From assembly GCA_964482235.1 (NCBI GenBank), contig CAYZWU010000054.1, positions 1 to 35,556 on the forward strand: a stretch of DNA of 35,556 bases. Reading direction: 5' to 3'. Position numbers and translations under genes: made by a program. Shown here piece after piece: positions 1-8,961 of the stretch. How positions within the stretch are numbered: position 1 is the first letter of the stretch; the number at the start of each line of letters is the position of its first letter. Source of the stretch: CAYZWU01 sp964482235 (lineage in GTDB: Bacteria; Planctomycetota; B15-G4; CAYZWU01). The notes beneath the pieces were generated by a model. The model worked only from the letters and a program-made list of their open reading frames with translations, did not search any database and had not been told where the DNA came from.

Positions 1-99
1 GACGAAGAAATGAAACCCGAAAAAGGCGACAACTATCTTGAAATTCGCCGTTTTCACGAAAAAAACTTCCGACTTTTCGACAGGGAGGCCTTCAGATGA
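1..99 (+). CDS. C-terminal end of a possible upstream gene (partial)
   Basis: The frame starting at base 1 stays open for 32 codons and ends in TGA at 97-99. This stop overlaps the ATG of the next gene at 96 in an ATGA arrangement, which is typical of translationally coupled genes. The peptide is rich in charged residues (Glu, Lys, Arg, Asp). No family is recognisable from so short a piece. The stretch also holds the ribosome-binding site of the next gene (GGAGG at 84-88). Third codon positions are less GC-rich than in neighbouring genes, so a chance open frame is possible. Confidence 0.33.
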   Translation, partial: DEEMKPEKGDNYLEIRRFHEKNFRLFDREAFR

Positions 100-1730
100 A
101 GACTGACGCTTGGATGGTGAGTTATCCGGGAACCGCTCCTTCGCTCTTTTGGCCGGGCCGCGGTGCCGCCCTGGCTATCCTACTCTCCATACTGGTGTTG
201 TGCACGCCGGCCGCGTGGGGGCAGATCCACGAGGACTTCAAGCTGCTTCCTTCGGACGGGCAGGATTTCGACCTTTTCGGAATCGAAGTCGCGGTGTGGG
301 GAGGCGTGGCCGTCGTCGGCGCGCCCGACGATGATGACAGCGGATGGATGGCGGGTGCAGCGTACGTGTTTTGCTATGATGACCTTTCGGATACGTGGAT
401 CGAAGAGGCGAAGCTCCACGCTTCGGACGGAGCGGAGAGCGACTACTTCGGCCGTTCCGTGTCCATTTCCGGCGACGCGATCCTCATCGGAGCGATATTT
501 GACGACGACAACGGATCGGGATCAGGATCAGCCTACGTCTTCCGGCACGATTCCGGTTCCGGGTCGTGGATCGAGGAGGTCAAGCTCGTCGCTTCCGATG
601 GACAGACCAACGCCGAGTTCGGCAATGACGTCTCCATCTCGGGAAAGACGGCCGTGATCGGTGCGCACACCGACAATAACAACGGGATCTTCTCAGGCTC
701 CGCCTACACGTTTCGCTACGACGCCGGTTCCGGTCAGTGGCAGGAGGAGACCAAGCTGATCGCCGGCGATCCGGGAGACTGGAATCAGTTCGGGTATTCC
801 GTTTCCGTTGACGGGGATCTGGCCGTCGTCGGAGCCTACCAGGATGACGACAACGGCTTTGGCTCGGGTTCGGCCACCATCTTCCGCCGCGATCCCGGCT
901 CAGGAAGCTGGACCGAAGAAACCAAGCTCCTCGCTCCGGACGGGGCCTATGAGGACCAGTTCGGCTATTCCGTCTCGATTTCCGGCGATCTCGTCCTCGT
1001 CGGTTCCTACAAGGACGACGACAACGGGAATAAATCCGGCTCGGCATACACGTTCCGTTACGACTCCGGTTCCACAGCCTGGCTCGTGGAAGACAAGCTC
1101 CTCGCCTCGGACGGACAGAGCGATGACTACTTCGGGATTTCCGTTTGCGTCGCCGGTGACAACGCGGTGATCGGGGCCAGCGAGCGGGACGATAATGGCA
1201 GCAACTCCGGTTCAGCCTACACCTACAGGTATGATGCAGCCACGCGATCGTGGGTGGAAGTGGGCAAGCTCCTCGCTTCCGACGGGCAAGAAAGGGACCT
1301 TTTTGGAAGATCCGTCGCCAGAACGTACGATATGGTTCTTGTCGGGGCGCCGCACCATGACGACAACGGATCCAGTGCCGGAGCTGCCTATGTATTTCAC
1401 GAGCCATCCTTCCTCCATGGACTCTCGGTACTCCCCGAGCCACTCCAGGCGGGACAATTTGCCTCATTCGCACTTGCCGGCGGATACCCCTATGCGAACT
1501 GCTGGCTGGTCTACAGCTTGCTCGGCTCCGGCTACACGCCCTATCCACAGCTGGACATCGTGATCGAGATCGCCCGACCGAAGTTGGGCGCCGGCCCGAA
1601 GGTGACCAACGATCAAGGGGAGGTGGAGTGGTCGCTTCCCATACCGTCGAGCGCCGCCGGACTGGACATTTGGTTCCAGGCGATTCAGAACGGCATGGTC
1701 ACGAACGTGGTGGCCACCACGGTACAGTGA
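96..1730 (+). CDS. Secreted FG-GAP (integrin-like) beta-propeller protein
   Basis: The protein has 544 residues and an N-terminal signal peptide (hydrophobic stretch at about 25-40, likely cut after AAWG). Seven repeats of about 55-60 residues follow, each starting with a form of K-L-x-A-S-D-G, then F-G-x-S-V-S-I-S-G-D, then a DDDNG loop and SGSAYxFR. This is the FG-GAP pattern of integrin-type propellers, whose Asp-rich loops usually bind calcium. From about residue 440 a separate module of about 100 residues (LxAGQxASF ... IWFQA) ends the protein and resembles the tail of other secreted proteins in this window. GGAGG at 84-88 supports the start. A role at the cell surface or in adhesion is inferred from the family. 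No catalytic motif is visible. Confidence 0.85.
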   Translation: MKTDAWMVSYPGTAPSLFWPGRGAALAILLSILVLCTPAAWGQIHEDFKLLPSDGQDFDLFGIEVAVWGGVAVVGAPDDDDSGWMAGAAYVFCYDDLSDTWIEEAKLHASDGAESDYFGRSVSISGDAILIGAIFDDDNGSGSGSAYVFRHDSGSGSWIEEVKLVASDGQTNAEFGNDVSISGKTAVIGAHTDNNNGIFSGSAYTFRYDAGSGQWQEETKLIAGDPGDWNQFGYSVSVDGDLAVVGAYQDDDNGFGSGSATIFRRDPGSGSWTEETKLLAPDGAYEDQFGYSVSISGDLVLVGSYKDDDNGNKSGSAYTFRYDSGSTAWLVEDKLLASDGQSDDYFGISVCVAGDNAVIGASERDDNGSNSGSAYTYRYDAATRSWVEVGKLLASDGQERDLFGRSVARTYDMVLVGAPHHDDNGSSAGAAYVFHEPSFLHGLSVLPEPLQAGQFASFALAGGYPYANCWLVYSLLGSGYTPYPQLDIVIEIARPKLGAGPKVTNDQGEVEWSLPIPSSAAGLDIWFQAIQNGMVTNVVATTVQ

Positions 1731-2097
1731 TATCCTGACGATGCTGCCGGATAGATGAAGGAGTGAGCCGTCACGGTTCCAGAAAAACGAGTGGATGCGT
1801 CACGGAACAAATTCCAGTTCCAGCGCCATGGCCATGGAAGAGTATCTGTACAGAGCTCCTCCTGGCTGGCAAACAACAACGAACAGGAACCTGGTACCCA
1901 CGCAGCTGTTGGTCGAACCGGCAGGAGCCGCCAGTGAAATGGCACCCTCTCTGCAATACCGAGCCCGCGCATACCGCAATACCGAGCCCGCGCAAATTCC
2001 TCCAAATGCGTGCGGCGCCATGCGAGCACGGCGGGGTGAGTCCGTGGTGGAGAAAGCGCGGACTTGGTATGATGCTGAAAAACAGGAGGTGCTCGGC
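1731..2097. other. Gene-free stretch with a degenerate inverted repeat
   Basis: There are 367 bases between the FG-GAP gene and the lipoprotein gene. A frame on the plus strand stays open from 1795 into the lipoprotein gene, but its product is low-complexity and unlike a protein, and the good ribosome-binding site lies at 2084-2090. The second half carries the repeat described at 1953-2070. A TATGAT hexamer at 2068-2073 could serve as a -10 box, but no matching -35 is seen. Confidence 0.6.
1953..2070. repeat. Degenerate copy of the ATACCGAGCCCGCGC inverted-repeat family
   Basis: An 18-base unit containing ATACCGAGCCCGCGC occurs twice in direct orientation at 1953-1970 and 1976-1993. At 2045-2070 a reverse-complementary arm ends in GCGCGGACTTGGTAT, which matches the left arm with two changes in 15 bases. 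The same arms occur in a perfect form at 13835-13941: this right arm differs from that one at about 5 of 26 positions. This looks like an older, decayed copy of the same element. It lies just upstream of the lipoprotein start. Confidence 0.6.
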
Positions 2098-3168
2098 ATG
2101 TGGCGAAGATTGCGCGGATTCGGTGATGCAGTGAGGGGATTTCCGACTCTGATTGTCATCGGGATATTGACGGCCCTCCCACTGGGCGGATGCGTACTCT
2201 TTCCACACTCCGACGATCTGTGGGGAGCGGCTTTCGATGTGGAGTGCTCGGGTGAAACGGCGTGGGTTTGCGCCTCTTCGAGCGTCATCGCCGTGGATGT
2301 CGCCGATCGATCGAAACCGGTGGCCCTCGGCTCGATCGAGTTTCCCGAGATCGCGAGAGAGATAGCCGTCGATGGGAATGTCGCTTGTCTCGCCGGAGGA
2401 TCAGCCGGGCTCCGCGTGCTCGACATTTCCGACGTCTGCCAGCCCCGGGAGATCGCAAGCCTCGCACTTCCCGGCTGGAGTGCTCGTGTCGACGTCGACT
2501 CTGGACGAGTCCTTGTCCTCGGCGAACGGCGTCTCTTCGTGTGCGATCTCTCGGATCACCGGTCGCCGAAGCTCCTCGCCACCCACGATTTCTCCCGAAA
2601 GGTCTTGCGAATCCAGGTCGCCGGGAACAGGGCCTACATTCAGGCCTACGCATCGATCGAGATATTCGATGTCTCGTCTCCTTCAAAACTGTCACGAATC
2701 GGATCGTACGAACCGCCCAAGGTTTCTTACCAGCGAATCGGTGGTTTTCATGTGGAGGGGAACCGCCTTCACATCACGGACAAGGATTCTTATCGCTTGA
2801 TTGACGTCACGGATCCGCAGAACCCCGTGGAGATCGGCGCCTGCCTCATCCCCGGCGGCGGAGATCCGGTCAATCCCGATGAAGTATTCGGGTCCAAGGG
2901 GCGCGCCTTTGTCATCAATCTGATCGGCAGTAATGAGAGTATCCTCGTGATCGACCTGACGCACCCCGATCGCCCGGCAGTTCTTGGCTCCTGCCGCGTC
3001 GGCGGCCAGGCGCATGCTCACGTGAGCGACATCGAGGTCAGCGGCGACACTGCTTTTGTCTCCGTTGCGCTTGGCGGCGTCCTCCTCGTCGATGTCACCG
3101 ATCCAGCAAATCCCACGGAACTCACTCGGTTCCACACGAGCAGCCTCTTCGACCTGTACGTCGATTGA
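2098..3168 (+). CDS. Lipoprotein with LVIVD-type beta-propeller repeats
   Basis: The protein has 356 residues. The start at 2098 is chosen because AGGAGGT at 2084-2090 precedes it by seven bases, and the product then opens with a basic region, a hydrophobic helix (residues 17-29) and a lipobox ending L-G-G-C, with the lipidated Cys at residue 32. The rest consists of repeats of about 45 residues with the pattern V-x-G-N-x-A-(Y/F) ... L-x-(V/I)-(I/V)-D-(V/I)-(S/T)-D-P-x-x-P, typical of LVIVD repeats that form beta-propellers. Such proteins are usually extracytoplasmic and of unknown ligand. The gene is convergent with the M1 peptidase, with only 26 bases between the stops and no clear terminator hairpin. 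Confidence 0.82.
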   Translation: MWRRLRGFGDAVRGFPTLIVIGILTALPLGGCVLFPHSDDLWGAAFDVECSGETAWVCASSSVIAVDVADRSKPVALGSIEFPEIAREIAVDGNVACLAGGSAGLRVLDISDVCQPREIASLALPGWSARVDVDSGRVLVLGERRLFVCDLSDHRSPKLLATHDFSRKVLRIQVAGNRAYIQAYASIEIFDVSSPSKLSRIGSYEPPKVSYQRIGGFHVEGNRLHITDKDSYRLIDVTDPQNPVEIGACLIPGGGDPVNPDEVFGSKGRAFVINLIGSNESILVIDLTHPDRPAVLGSCRVGGQAHAHVSDIEVSGDTAFVSVALGGVLLVDVTDPANPTELTRFHTSSLFDLYVD

Positions 3169-3171
3169 GGG

Positions 3172-3182
3172 TACCGAGCCCG
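3172..3182 (+). repeat. Possible fragment of the ATACCGAGCCCG repeat
   Basis: The 11-mer TACCGAGCCCG, shared with the repeats at 1953-2070 and 13835-13941, lies directly after the stop of the lipoprotein gene. It is too short to exclude chance, but all other copies are also intergenic. Confidence 0.25.
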
Positions 3183-3194
3183 TTCTTACTGCTT

Positions 3195-4817
3195 TTATTC
3201 CTCCCCTTTCCCGAACCGATCCTCCATGAGGAGCCAGGTGTGCGGGTCGAGAAACAGGGCATCGGGCTCTGATTCGAGATCGAAGGCGAAGGTCTCCGAC
3301 CTCTCGTCGACGAGCACCGTCTCGATCGATGGTAGATTGCCGGGTTCTGCAGAAATCGCTATATCGAGGGGAAAAGTGAACACCGACCCGCTCGGCTGCG
3401 CCTGATGCAGATCCACCTTCAGCGTACCGTCGTTGTACGTCCAGGTGCCATCGAGAACCGGCTGTCCCGGCTCGAAGATCCACTGCCTGAAGAACCGGTC
3501 GAGCTTCTTTCCCGAGGCCTCCTCCATGACGCGCCTGAAGTCGGCCGTTTCGGCATTGCTGTCGCGAAACTCGGCATAGTAGGCGCGGATCCCTTTCCAG
3601 AACGCCTCGTCCCCCACCTCGCGCCGCAGCATGTGGAGCACCCATCCCGCCTTCTGGTAGGTGTTCGCGTTGAGGAGATCGTCGAGCACCGTGATCGACG
3701 GATCGACAACGGACGAGGAGGGACGACGCCGATGGAAGGCGAGAACGCGTTTCCTGTCCCGCGCAAGCCCGGCGGCGAGCCTGTCGCGGCCGTGGGTGAA
3801 CTCGTTGTAGAGGTGGGTGAAGTACGTGGCGAACCCCTCGCTCAGCCAGATGTGATGCCAGTCGTTTTCGGTCACCGAGTCGCCGAACCACTGATGCGCG
3901 ATCTCGTGCGTCACCAGGTTGGCATTTCGCCGCGTTCCGGAGACCGAACGTTCGCTGTAGAAGATGGCGCTCGCGTTCTCCGTGCCGCCATACCGCGTGC
4001 GCGACTGCACGTTGGCCAGCTTCTCGTAGGCGAAGGGCCCCACGTGCGCGCTGAAGAAGGCCACCACCCGCGGCGCGGTCGCGAAATCGTAGAATCCGGC
4101 GTCCCTGTCCTGCGGATAGACCCAGGTCTGGATCGAAACGCCGCCCGGGTTGTCGACGTACTGCACCGCGAAACGCGCCGCTGCGATCACCATGCAGTAG
4201 GTGGTGATCGGGACCGATTCGCTCCAGTGCGTGAGGCGGCGGTCTCCGGCAATGTTGCTCTCTTCCATCATTCTGCCGTTGGCTACCACCTGGTACCTGT
4301 CCGGCGCGGTGACGCGGAATTCGCACGTCGCCTTGTCATAGGGATGATCGATCGACGGCAGCCAGTGCCGCGCCCGGTCGGGCCAGTTGTCGCCGAAAAA
4401 GGTCCGGTCGCCGTGCTTGTTGTTCGCGATCAGCAGGCCGTCCGCAGGACGTCCCTCGTAGGAGATGACGATGCGCCGCCGCTCGCCAAGCCGGGAAGGC
4501 TCTGCCAGGCGGATCCGAAGCCGGTTGTCTGTATGGTCGAAGGAAAGCGCCCGCTCCCCGGACCGCACCGACGACACGGTCATGCCCGTCTCCTTCCCCT
4601 CCTCGCATCCCACGAAATCGAGGGCGATCTCGGAGACACCCCCGTCGAGAAACTCCAGATCGAGAGAGGCTGTCGCCGCAACGGCATCGGTTTCATCCAA
4701 GAGCTCGATGTCGAAGACATAGTGCTTCATGTCGATCGAGCCGTTCCGAGGATAATCGTCGGCCCAGGAGAGGACGCCGCAGAGAGCAGCACCGAGGAAC
4801 AGGATCATTCTTTTCAT
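3195..4817 (-). CDS. M1 family zinc aminopeptidase, exported
   Basis: The protein has 540 residues. It opens with MKRMILFLGAALCG, a signal peptide probably cut after the SWA. M1 enzymes remove N-terminal amino acids from peptides. The zinc motif HEIAH is at residues 304-308 and the third ligand Glu is 18 residues later (E327), the exact M1 spacing. The exopeptidase motif reads GGTEN at 277-281 instead of the usual GxMEN. The N-terminal beta domain and the catalytic domain are complete, but the protein is shorter than the roughly 850-residue forms because the large C-terminal helical domain is absent. The frame extends 105 codons upstream, but that part reads as Arg/Pro/Ala-rich noise, so the start at 4817 is preferred. 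It follows the SBBP gene on the same strand after 104 bases. Confidence 0.9.
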   Translation of the reverse strand: MKRMILFLGAALCGVLSWADDYPRNGSIDMKHYVFDIELLDETDAVAATASLDLEFLDGGVSEIALDFVGCEEGKETGMTVSSVRSGERALSFDHTDNRLRIRLAEPSRLGERRRIVISYEGRPADGLLIANNKHGDRTFFGDNWPDRARHWLPSIDHPYDKATCEFRVTAPDRYQVVANGRMMEESNIAGDRRLTHWSESVPITTYCMVIAAARFAVQYVDNPGGVSIQTWVYPQDRDAGFYDFATAPRVVAFFSAHVGPFAYEKLANVQSRTRYGGTENASAIFYSERSVSGTRRNANLVTHEIAHQWFGDSVTENDWHHIWLSEGFATYFTHLYNEFTHGRDRLAAGLARDRKRVLAFHRRRPSSSVVDPSITVLDDLLNANTYQKAGWVLHMLRREVGDEAFWKGIRAYYAEFRDSNAETADFRRVMEEASGKKLDRFFRQWIFEPGQPVLDGTWTYNDGTLKVDLHQAQPSGSVFTFPLDIAISAEPGNLPSIETVLVDERSETFAFDLESEPDALFLDPHTWLLMEDRFGKGEE

Positions 4818-4921
4818 CGCACTCTTCCCATTCGAAACGACAGGGACGCTCTGCATCACAACCGAAGTCGAACCGAATAAGTCTGGCAGATCCGGCGGCG
4901 CAGGGCAAGCGGTTCGGCGGC

Positions 4922-7603
4922 CTACTTCACCTCGACCACCACGGCGTTGGTGAGGCTCAACGTCCCCCCCGCGGCAGCGCCGTCCTCGATGAAACCCTGC
5001 AGGGTGTAGAACCCGGGCTGGAGGGGCCAGGGGCCGATGGCAATTGGCGCGGGCGGCATCGAAGCCAGGACGGGGTCGCCCAGCAGCCAGGGCCAGCCGA
5101 TATTGTTCACCGCCGTGATCGGCGGCCGCCACGGCACCCCGTTGCTGAGCGGCGTCGGGAAGCAGGCTGTTCCAATATCGTGGGGCTGGACCGCGACGTC
5201 ATCGATCCCTGCTTCGCCCAGATGGACATAGAGGGTGAAGCGGGCCGAGGCCGGCCCGGCCGGCGGCGCGTCCATCTCTACGGTCACGGAACCGCCCGTC
5301 GGGATCACGACCCTCCTGTAAGGACCTTCCCCCGCGCTGCCGTTGACACGAAGCAGATCGGCTGCATCGCCGACGCCTGAGTTCGCGTTGCCGGCACGAA
5401 GAAGCACGTGGAAAGGGGGAATCCGGGCCGCGAAGGCATCGCCCACCCAGGGGCCGCTCGGGCCGCTGTAATCGCCGTTGTACGAGAGGTCGGGCCCTGT
5501 GCGCACAGGAAACGAGGCCTCGTCGGAGCTCGTGCACCCGGCGACGAAAGCGCTGCCCGATGCATCGACGGCGATGCCGTAGCCGCTCTCCTCCTCAGCG
5601 CCGCCAATGTAGCCGCAGTAGTCGAGCTTCGTCCCGTCCGAAGCGATCCGGGCCGCGAAGGCGTCGGTCAGGCCGCCGTTGTGCGTGAGATCAGGTCCCA
5701 CCGCGACGGGAAAGGTGGACCGGTCCGACGCGGTCTGTCCCGTCACGTAGATGTTGCCATCCGGATCGAGGGCCAGGCAGTTGGCAAGATCGTCGTTTGC
5801 ACCGCCGATGTAGCCGCAATGGAGGACAGCCGTGCCGTCGACGCTGATTCTTGCGGCGAAGCCATCGAAACCTCCGTTGCAGGAGAGGTCGGGCCCGACG
5901 CGGTCCGGAAAGGTCGTCTCGTCGGAGTCGGTGGATCCCGCGACCACGGCTGATCCATCGGCGTCCACTGCCACGGCGGATCCGAAATCCTCCCCGTCCC
6001 CGCCGATGTAGCCGCAATAGTGGAGATGGGTCCCCTGCGCATCGACGCATGCCACGAAGGCATCGCCCGGGCCGCCGTTGTACGAGACGTCAGGTCCCAG
6101 GTTGACTGGAAAGGTCGATGCGTCGGACAGCGTCTTGCTGGTCACGTAGGCATTACCCGACTGATCCAGGGCGATGCGCGCTCCCAGATCCTCCGACGCG
6201 CCGCCGATGTAGCCGCAGAAGTCGAGAAGGGTGCCTGCCGCGTTGACCTGCGCCACGAAGGCATCGCCCGGGCCGCCGTTGTAGGTGAGGTCGGGTCCGG
6301 TGCGAACGGGAAAGGTCGCCTCGTCGGACCAGGTGGAGCCGACCACGCGCGCCGTACCGCCGGGATCCACGGCCAGGCCGAATCCGTAGTCGTCCGACGC
6401 TCCTCCGATGTAGCCGCAGTAGTCGAGAGCGGTCCCAGTCGCATCGACCCGGGCCACGAATGCTTCGTGCCAGCCGCCGTTGTACGTGAGATCAGGGCCC
6501 ACGGTCACGGGAAAGGAGCTCTCCTTCGACGACGTGTATCCCGCCACGTAGGCGTTGCCAAGGCTGTCCACATCGATCCCGCAGCAGCAGTCCTCTCCCG
6601 AGCCGCCGATGTAACCGCAGTAGAGAAGCGCTGCGCCGTCCGCGCTGATCTTGGCCACGAAACCGTCGACGCTCGAGTTGGCCGTGAGGTCGGGCCCCAC
6701 GCAGACGGGGAAGGTGGTCTCGAGGGAATCGGTTGTTCCCGCGATGTAGGCGCAGCCCTGATCATCCACCGCGATGTCGAGCCCGCCCTCGTTGTTATCG
6801 CCGCCGATGTAGCCGCAGTAGATCAGCATGTCCGGGTCGAGAATCAGCGTCTTTCTTGGATCATAGGATCCCACGTCGAATCCGTATTCGAAGTCGTCGA
6901 ATCGGCTCCTGCCGGATCCCGGACAGGGTGCGTAGGCCATGGAGACTCCGGCCTTCACTCCGTCAAGAACCTGCCAGGCGCATGGACGGCCGTCCTCGAA
7001 ACCTCCAAGAGGGGTGGAAATTTCGAGCGTGCCCGATTTCGTCAAGGCCACCTTCTCGGCACCGCGATAACGGAGCCGGATCGAGCTCGGATCCGCGCCG
7101 GGTTTCACCACAAAGTCGTACTTCAGCCTGTTGCCCTTGATGGAGAAGACCAGGTCGATGCCGGCCCAGAGGTCGCGGTAGACGAGACGTCTGAACGTGG
7201 CGATACCGGTTTCCCACTTTTCCCGGCTTCCGGTGAATCTGCTGATCACTGCGGACTGCCGCTCATCGCCGCGGGGATGCACATTGCGGTCAGCATTGAC
7301 GAAGTCGAGCTTGACGATCCACCGGCGAACGGCTGATTCGCTCTTCTCCCGGTTCGAGAGGGCAACGGCTATCCCGCTGCCGGAGAAGAAGAGCGTCTTG
7401 TCCGATCCGATCAACGTGAAGGCCGCTTCCCCTTCAGGCGCGCCCGGATTCTCCATGAAATTGAGAGGGAGGGTGCAGTCGAGTTTCTCGACATCCCTTG
7501 ACGCTGAGAGCTCGGAGGTATTTCCGTCCGGAGACAGGACGGCAAAGGTCAGAAACAGAGCCGTAATAAGCCTGGCAGGGTACATGATCCCGGTTGTCCT
7601 CAT
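4922..7603 (-). CDS. Large secreted SBBP-repeat beta-propeller protein
   Basis: The protein has 893 residues. GAGGTGAT seven bases upstream selects the ATG at 7603 over an in-frame ATG five codons earlier. A signal peptide (about 1-28) is followed by an N-terminal domain (about 35-260) with the features of DUF7948, which commonly precedes SBBP repeats (LVYRDLWAGIDLVF, YDFVVKPGADPSSIRLRY). Seven repeats of about 66 residues follow, each containing CGYIGG, an (I/L)AVDxxGxAYVAGxT segment and TFPVxxGPDLTYNGGxxDAFVA. The Cys in every blade is notable for an exported protein. The final ~170 residues form a different beta-rich tail ending in TNAVVVEVK. No enzymatic motif is seen. The function is unknown and a surface role is inferred. 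Confidence 0.88.
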   Translation of the reverse strand: MRTTGIMYPARLITALFLTFAVLSPDGNTSELSASRDVEKLDCTLPLNFMENPGAPEGEAAFTLIGSDKTLFFSGSGIAVALSNREKSESAVRRWIVKLDFVNADRNVHPRGDERQSAVISRFTGSREKWETGIATFRRLVYRDLWAGIDLVFSIKGNRLKYDFVVKPGADPSSIRLRYRGAEKVALTKSGTLEISTPLGGFEDGRPCAWQVLDGVKAGVSMAYAPCPGSGRSRFDDFEYGFDVGSYDPRKTLILDPDMLIYCGYIGGDNNEGGLDIAVDDQGCAYIAGTTDSLETTFPVCVGPDLTANSSVDGFVAKISADGAALLYCGYIGGSGEDCCCGIDVDSLGNAYVAGYTSSKESSFPVTVGPDLTYNGGWHEAFVARVDATGTALDYCGYIGGASDDYGFGLAVDPGGTARVVGSTWSDEATFPVRTGPDLTYNGGPGDAFVAQVNAAGTLLDFCGYIGGASEDLGARIALDQSGNAYVTSKTLSDASTFPVNLGPDVSYNGGPGDAFVACVDAQGTHLHYCGYIGGDGEDFGSAVAVDADGSAVVAGSTDSDETTFPDRVGPDLSCNGGFDGFAARISVDGTAVLHCGYIGGANDDLANCLALDPDGNIYVTGQTASDRSTFPVAVGPDLTHNGGLTDAFAARIASDGTKLDYCGYIGGAEEESGYGIAVDASGSAFVAGCTSSDEASFPVRTGPDLSYNGDYSGPSGPWVGDAFAARIPPFHVLLRAGNANSGVGDAADLLRVNGSAGEGPYRRVVIPTGGSVTVEMDAPPAGPASARFTLYVHLGEAGIDDVAVQPHDIGTACFPTPLSNGVPWRPPITAVNNIGWPWLLGDPVLASMPPAPIAIGPWPLQPGFYTLQGFIEDGAAAGGTLSLTNAVVVEVK

Positions 7604-7620
7604 TCGATCACCTCGCATAT

Positions 7621-7649
7621 ATTAAAATACATCGATACCCGAATCACAA
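7621..7649 (-). promoter_or_regulatory. Candidate sigma70-type promoter of the SBBP gene
   Basis: On the minus strand TTGTGA (7644-7649) and TTTAAT (7621-7626) are separated by exactly 17 bases. The -10 box matches the consensus at 5 of 6 positions and the -35 box at 4 of 6. The pair sits 18 bases upstream of the start codon at 7603 in a locally AT-rich patch. Confidence 0.45.
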
Positions 7650-7829
7650 CGGTCTGATCCCAGGAAACCGCAAAAACGGTACCGTGAATTGGAGAGGACT
7701 CGCAGGAATACACGATGAGCCCGTATTGGCCGGGGGTTACGGCGTCTATCGTTGCGACGGCGATACGAGGCCTGCCGGGATCGGCTTCGCCGGAGTTACG
7801 TAAGAGTAACCGGAAATCACGAAGTCGCT

Positions 7830-8924
7830 TCAGTTGGCGCGAATACCGTTCGAGGCATCCACTGGCGGCTGGTTGATCGGCGCATCGCTCAGGATACCCT
7901 GAAAGTAGATCGTGGTGCCTGCCGCGTAGGGCGAAACAACACCCTCCAGATGAAAAAAGTCCCCCACCGGATGACGGTTCATCGCCATCGGAAATCCGCT
8001 GAGCGAGCTTCCCACGAGCCGTGTCACGTCGTAGCTGCCGCCGAGATAGAGATCGACCTGCGAAAGCGAAGCAGCCAGGTATCCCTCGAGTCCCAGGCCG
8101 TTCTCCCGCAGCAGGAAATTGATCTCGCTCCCGGCCGCGAAGTCACCCACCGCGTAGAGGCCGGCGTCGTTACCCAGGGCGCCCACGCCGTAGAAGGTCA
8201 TGTTCGATTCGCCCTCCGTGGCGAAGAGCTCCGTCGGCCAGGTGGCCCAGTAACCGGTCCCGAACCACCAGGAGCCGTTGAATCCCCTGTTCGGGTAGTA
8301 GATGTCGAACGCGTTCTCCGTGCCGTTCTGGGGACGGCGGATGCCGACGGCAACGCCGGCGGCCCCCAGGGTGGGAGTCTTTGTGCGGCTCAGGGCAAAA
8401 CCGAACTCCTGCCCGAGAAGAAACTCGTAGCCCGTTCCCTCGATGTCGATCTGGATGGTCCAGATCCAGCCATACCCTGGCGGAATACCCGAGGGCAGCC
8501 CGTTGCTGTTGGGGAGCCCGCTGAAGAGAAAGGCCGATTCCTCGACACCCAGGTTTCCCCAGCCGGTGCAGCTGTCGAAGAAGTAGACGGCAAAGGATTC
8601 ACCGGCAGGATCCAGGTTGTTCTCGCCGTAGGAAAAAGAGAAACCGTCGATCACAAAATCATCGAGTCCGCTCGCCGTGGGAGGAAGCCTTCCCCAGTCG
8701 AGGTTGATGTACCCCGTTTCGCAACCGCTCCACCAGGCCGAGAGGCCGGTGTTGTCCCAGATGGAAGAGCCCCTGTCCGGAGCTCCGCCCGGAACGATTC
8801 TCCCGTCCACCCACCGGGCGCTCCGCACTCCGCAGATCCCCTCGAGATCGTCACCCATATCGACCTGAGCGCTCGCCGACCAGGCGGCCGTCAGGACAAG
8901 CAGGGCCGCAACCAAAGTCTTCAT
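7830..8924 (-). CDS. Secreted tandem-family protein A (unknown function)
   Basis: The protein has 364 residues. I do not recognise a named family. The start at 8924 (MKTLVAALLV) follows GGAGG and gives a clean signal peptide cut at ASA|Q. Shared features of the five-copy family are SARWVDGxIVPGGAPD, SIWDNTG, AWWSGC, NLDWGRLP, DGFxFSYGxNN, YFFDSCTGWGN, EFLLGQEFGF, a YYPN-NG-WWFG segment and an end in DASNGIRAN. The high Trp and Gly content and predicted beta strands suggest an extracellular lectin-like or structural protein, but that is only inference. Its last ~100 residues are almost identical to those of protein B, while the N-terminal parts differ much more. It is the only copy without the conserved leader motif. 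Protein B ends 37 bases upstream. Confidence 0.82.
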   Translation of the reverse strand: MKTLVAALLVLTAAWSASAQVDMGDDLEGICGVRSARWVDGRIVPGGAPDRGSSIWDNTGLSAWWSGCETGYINLDWGRLPPTASGLDDFVIDGFSFSYGENNLDPAGESFAVYFFDSCTGWGNLGVEESAFLFSGLPNSNGLPSGIPPGYGWIWTIQIDIEGTGYEFLLGQEFGFALSRTKTPTLGAAGVAVGIRRPQNGTENAFDIYYPNRGFNGSWWFGTGYWATWPTELFATEGESNMTFYGVGALGNDAGLYAVGDFAAGSEINFLLRENGLGLEGYLAASLSQVDLYLGGSYDVTRLVGSSLSGFPMAMNRHPVGDFFHLEGVVSPYAAGTTIYFQGILSDAPINQPPVDASNGIRAN

Positions 8925-8961
8925 CGCAACCTCCCTCCGTATCCGTTTCCCGATCATCCGT

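Noticed and set aside
1795..2097. Extended N-terminus of the LVIVD lipoprotein
   Set aside because: The extension overlaps an inverted repeat, looks low-complexity, and would bury the signal peptide and lipobox; a good ribosome-binding site marks the ATG at 2098.
4818..5132. 105-codon N-terminal extension of the M1 peptidase
   Set aside because: It overlaps the SBBP gene on the same strand and has Arg/Pro/Ala-rich noise; a clear signal peptide starts at 4817.
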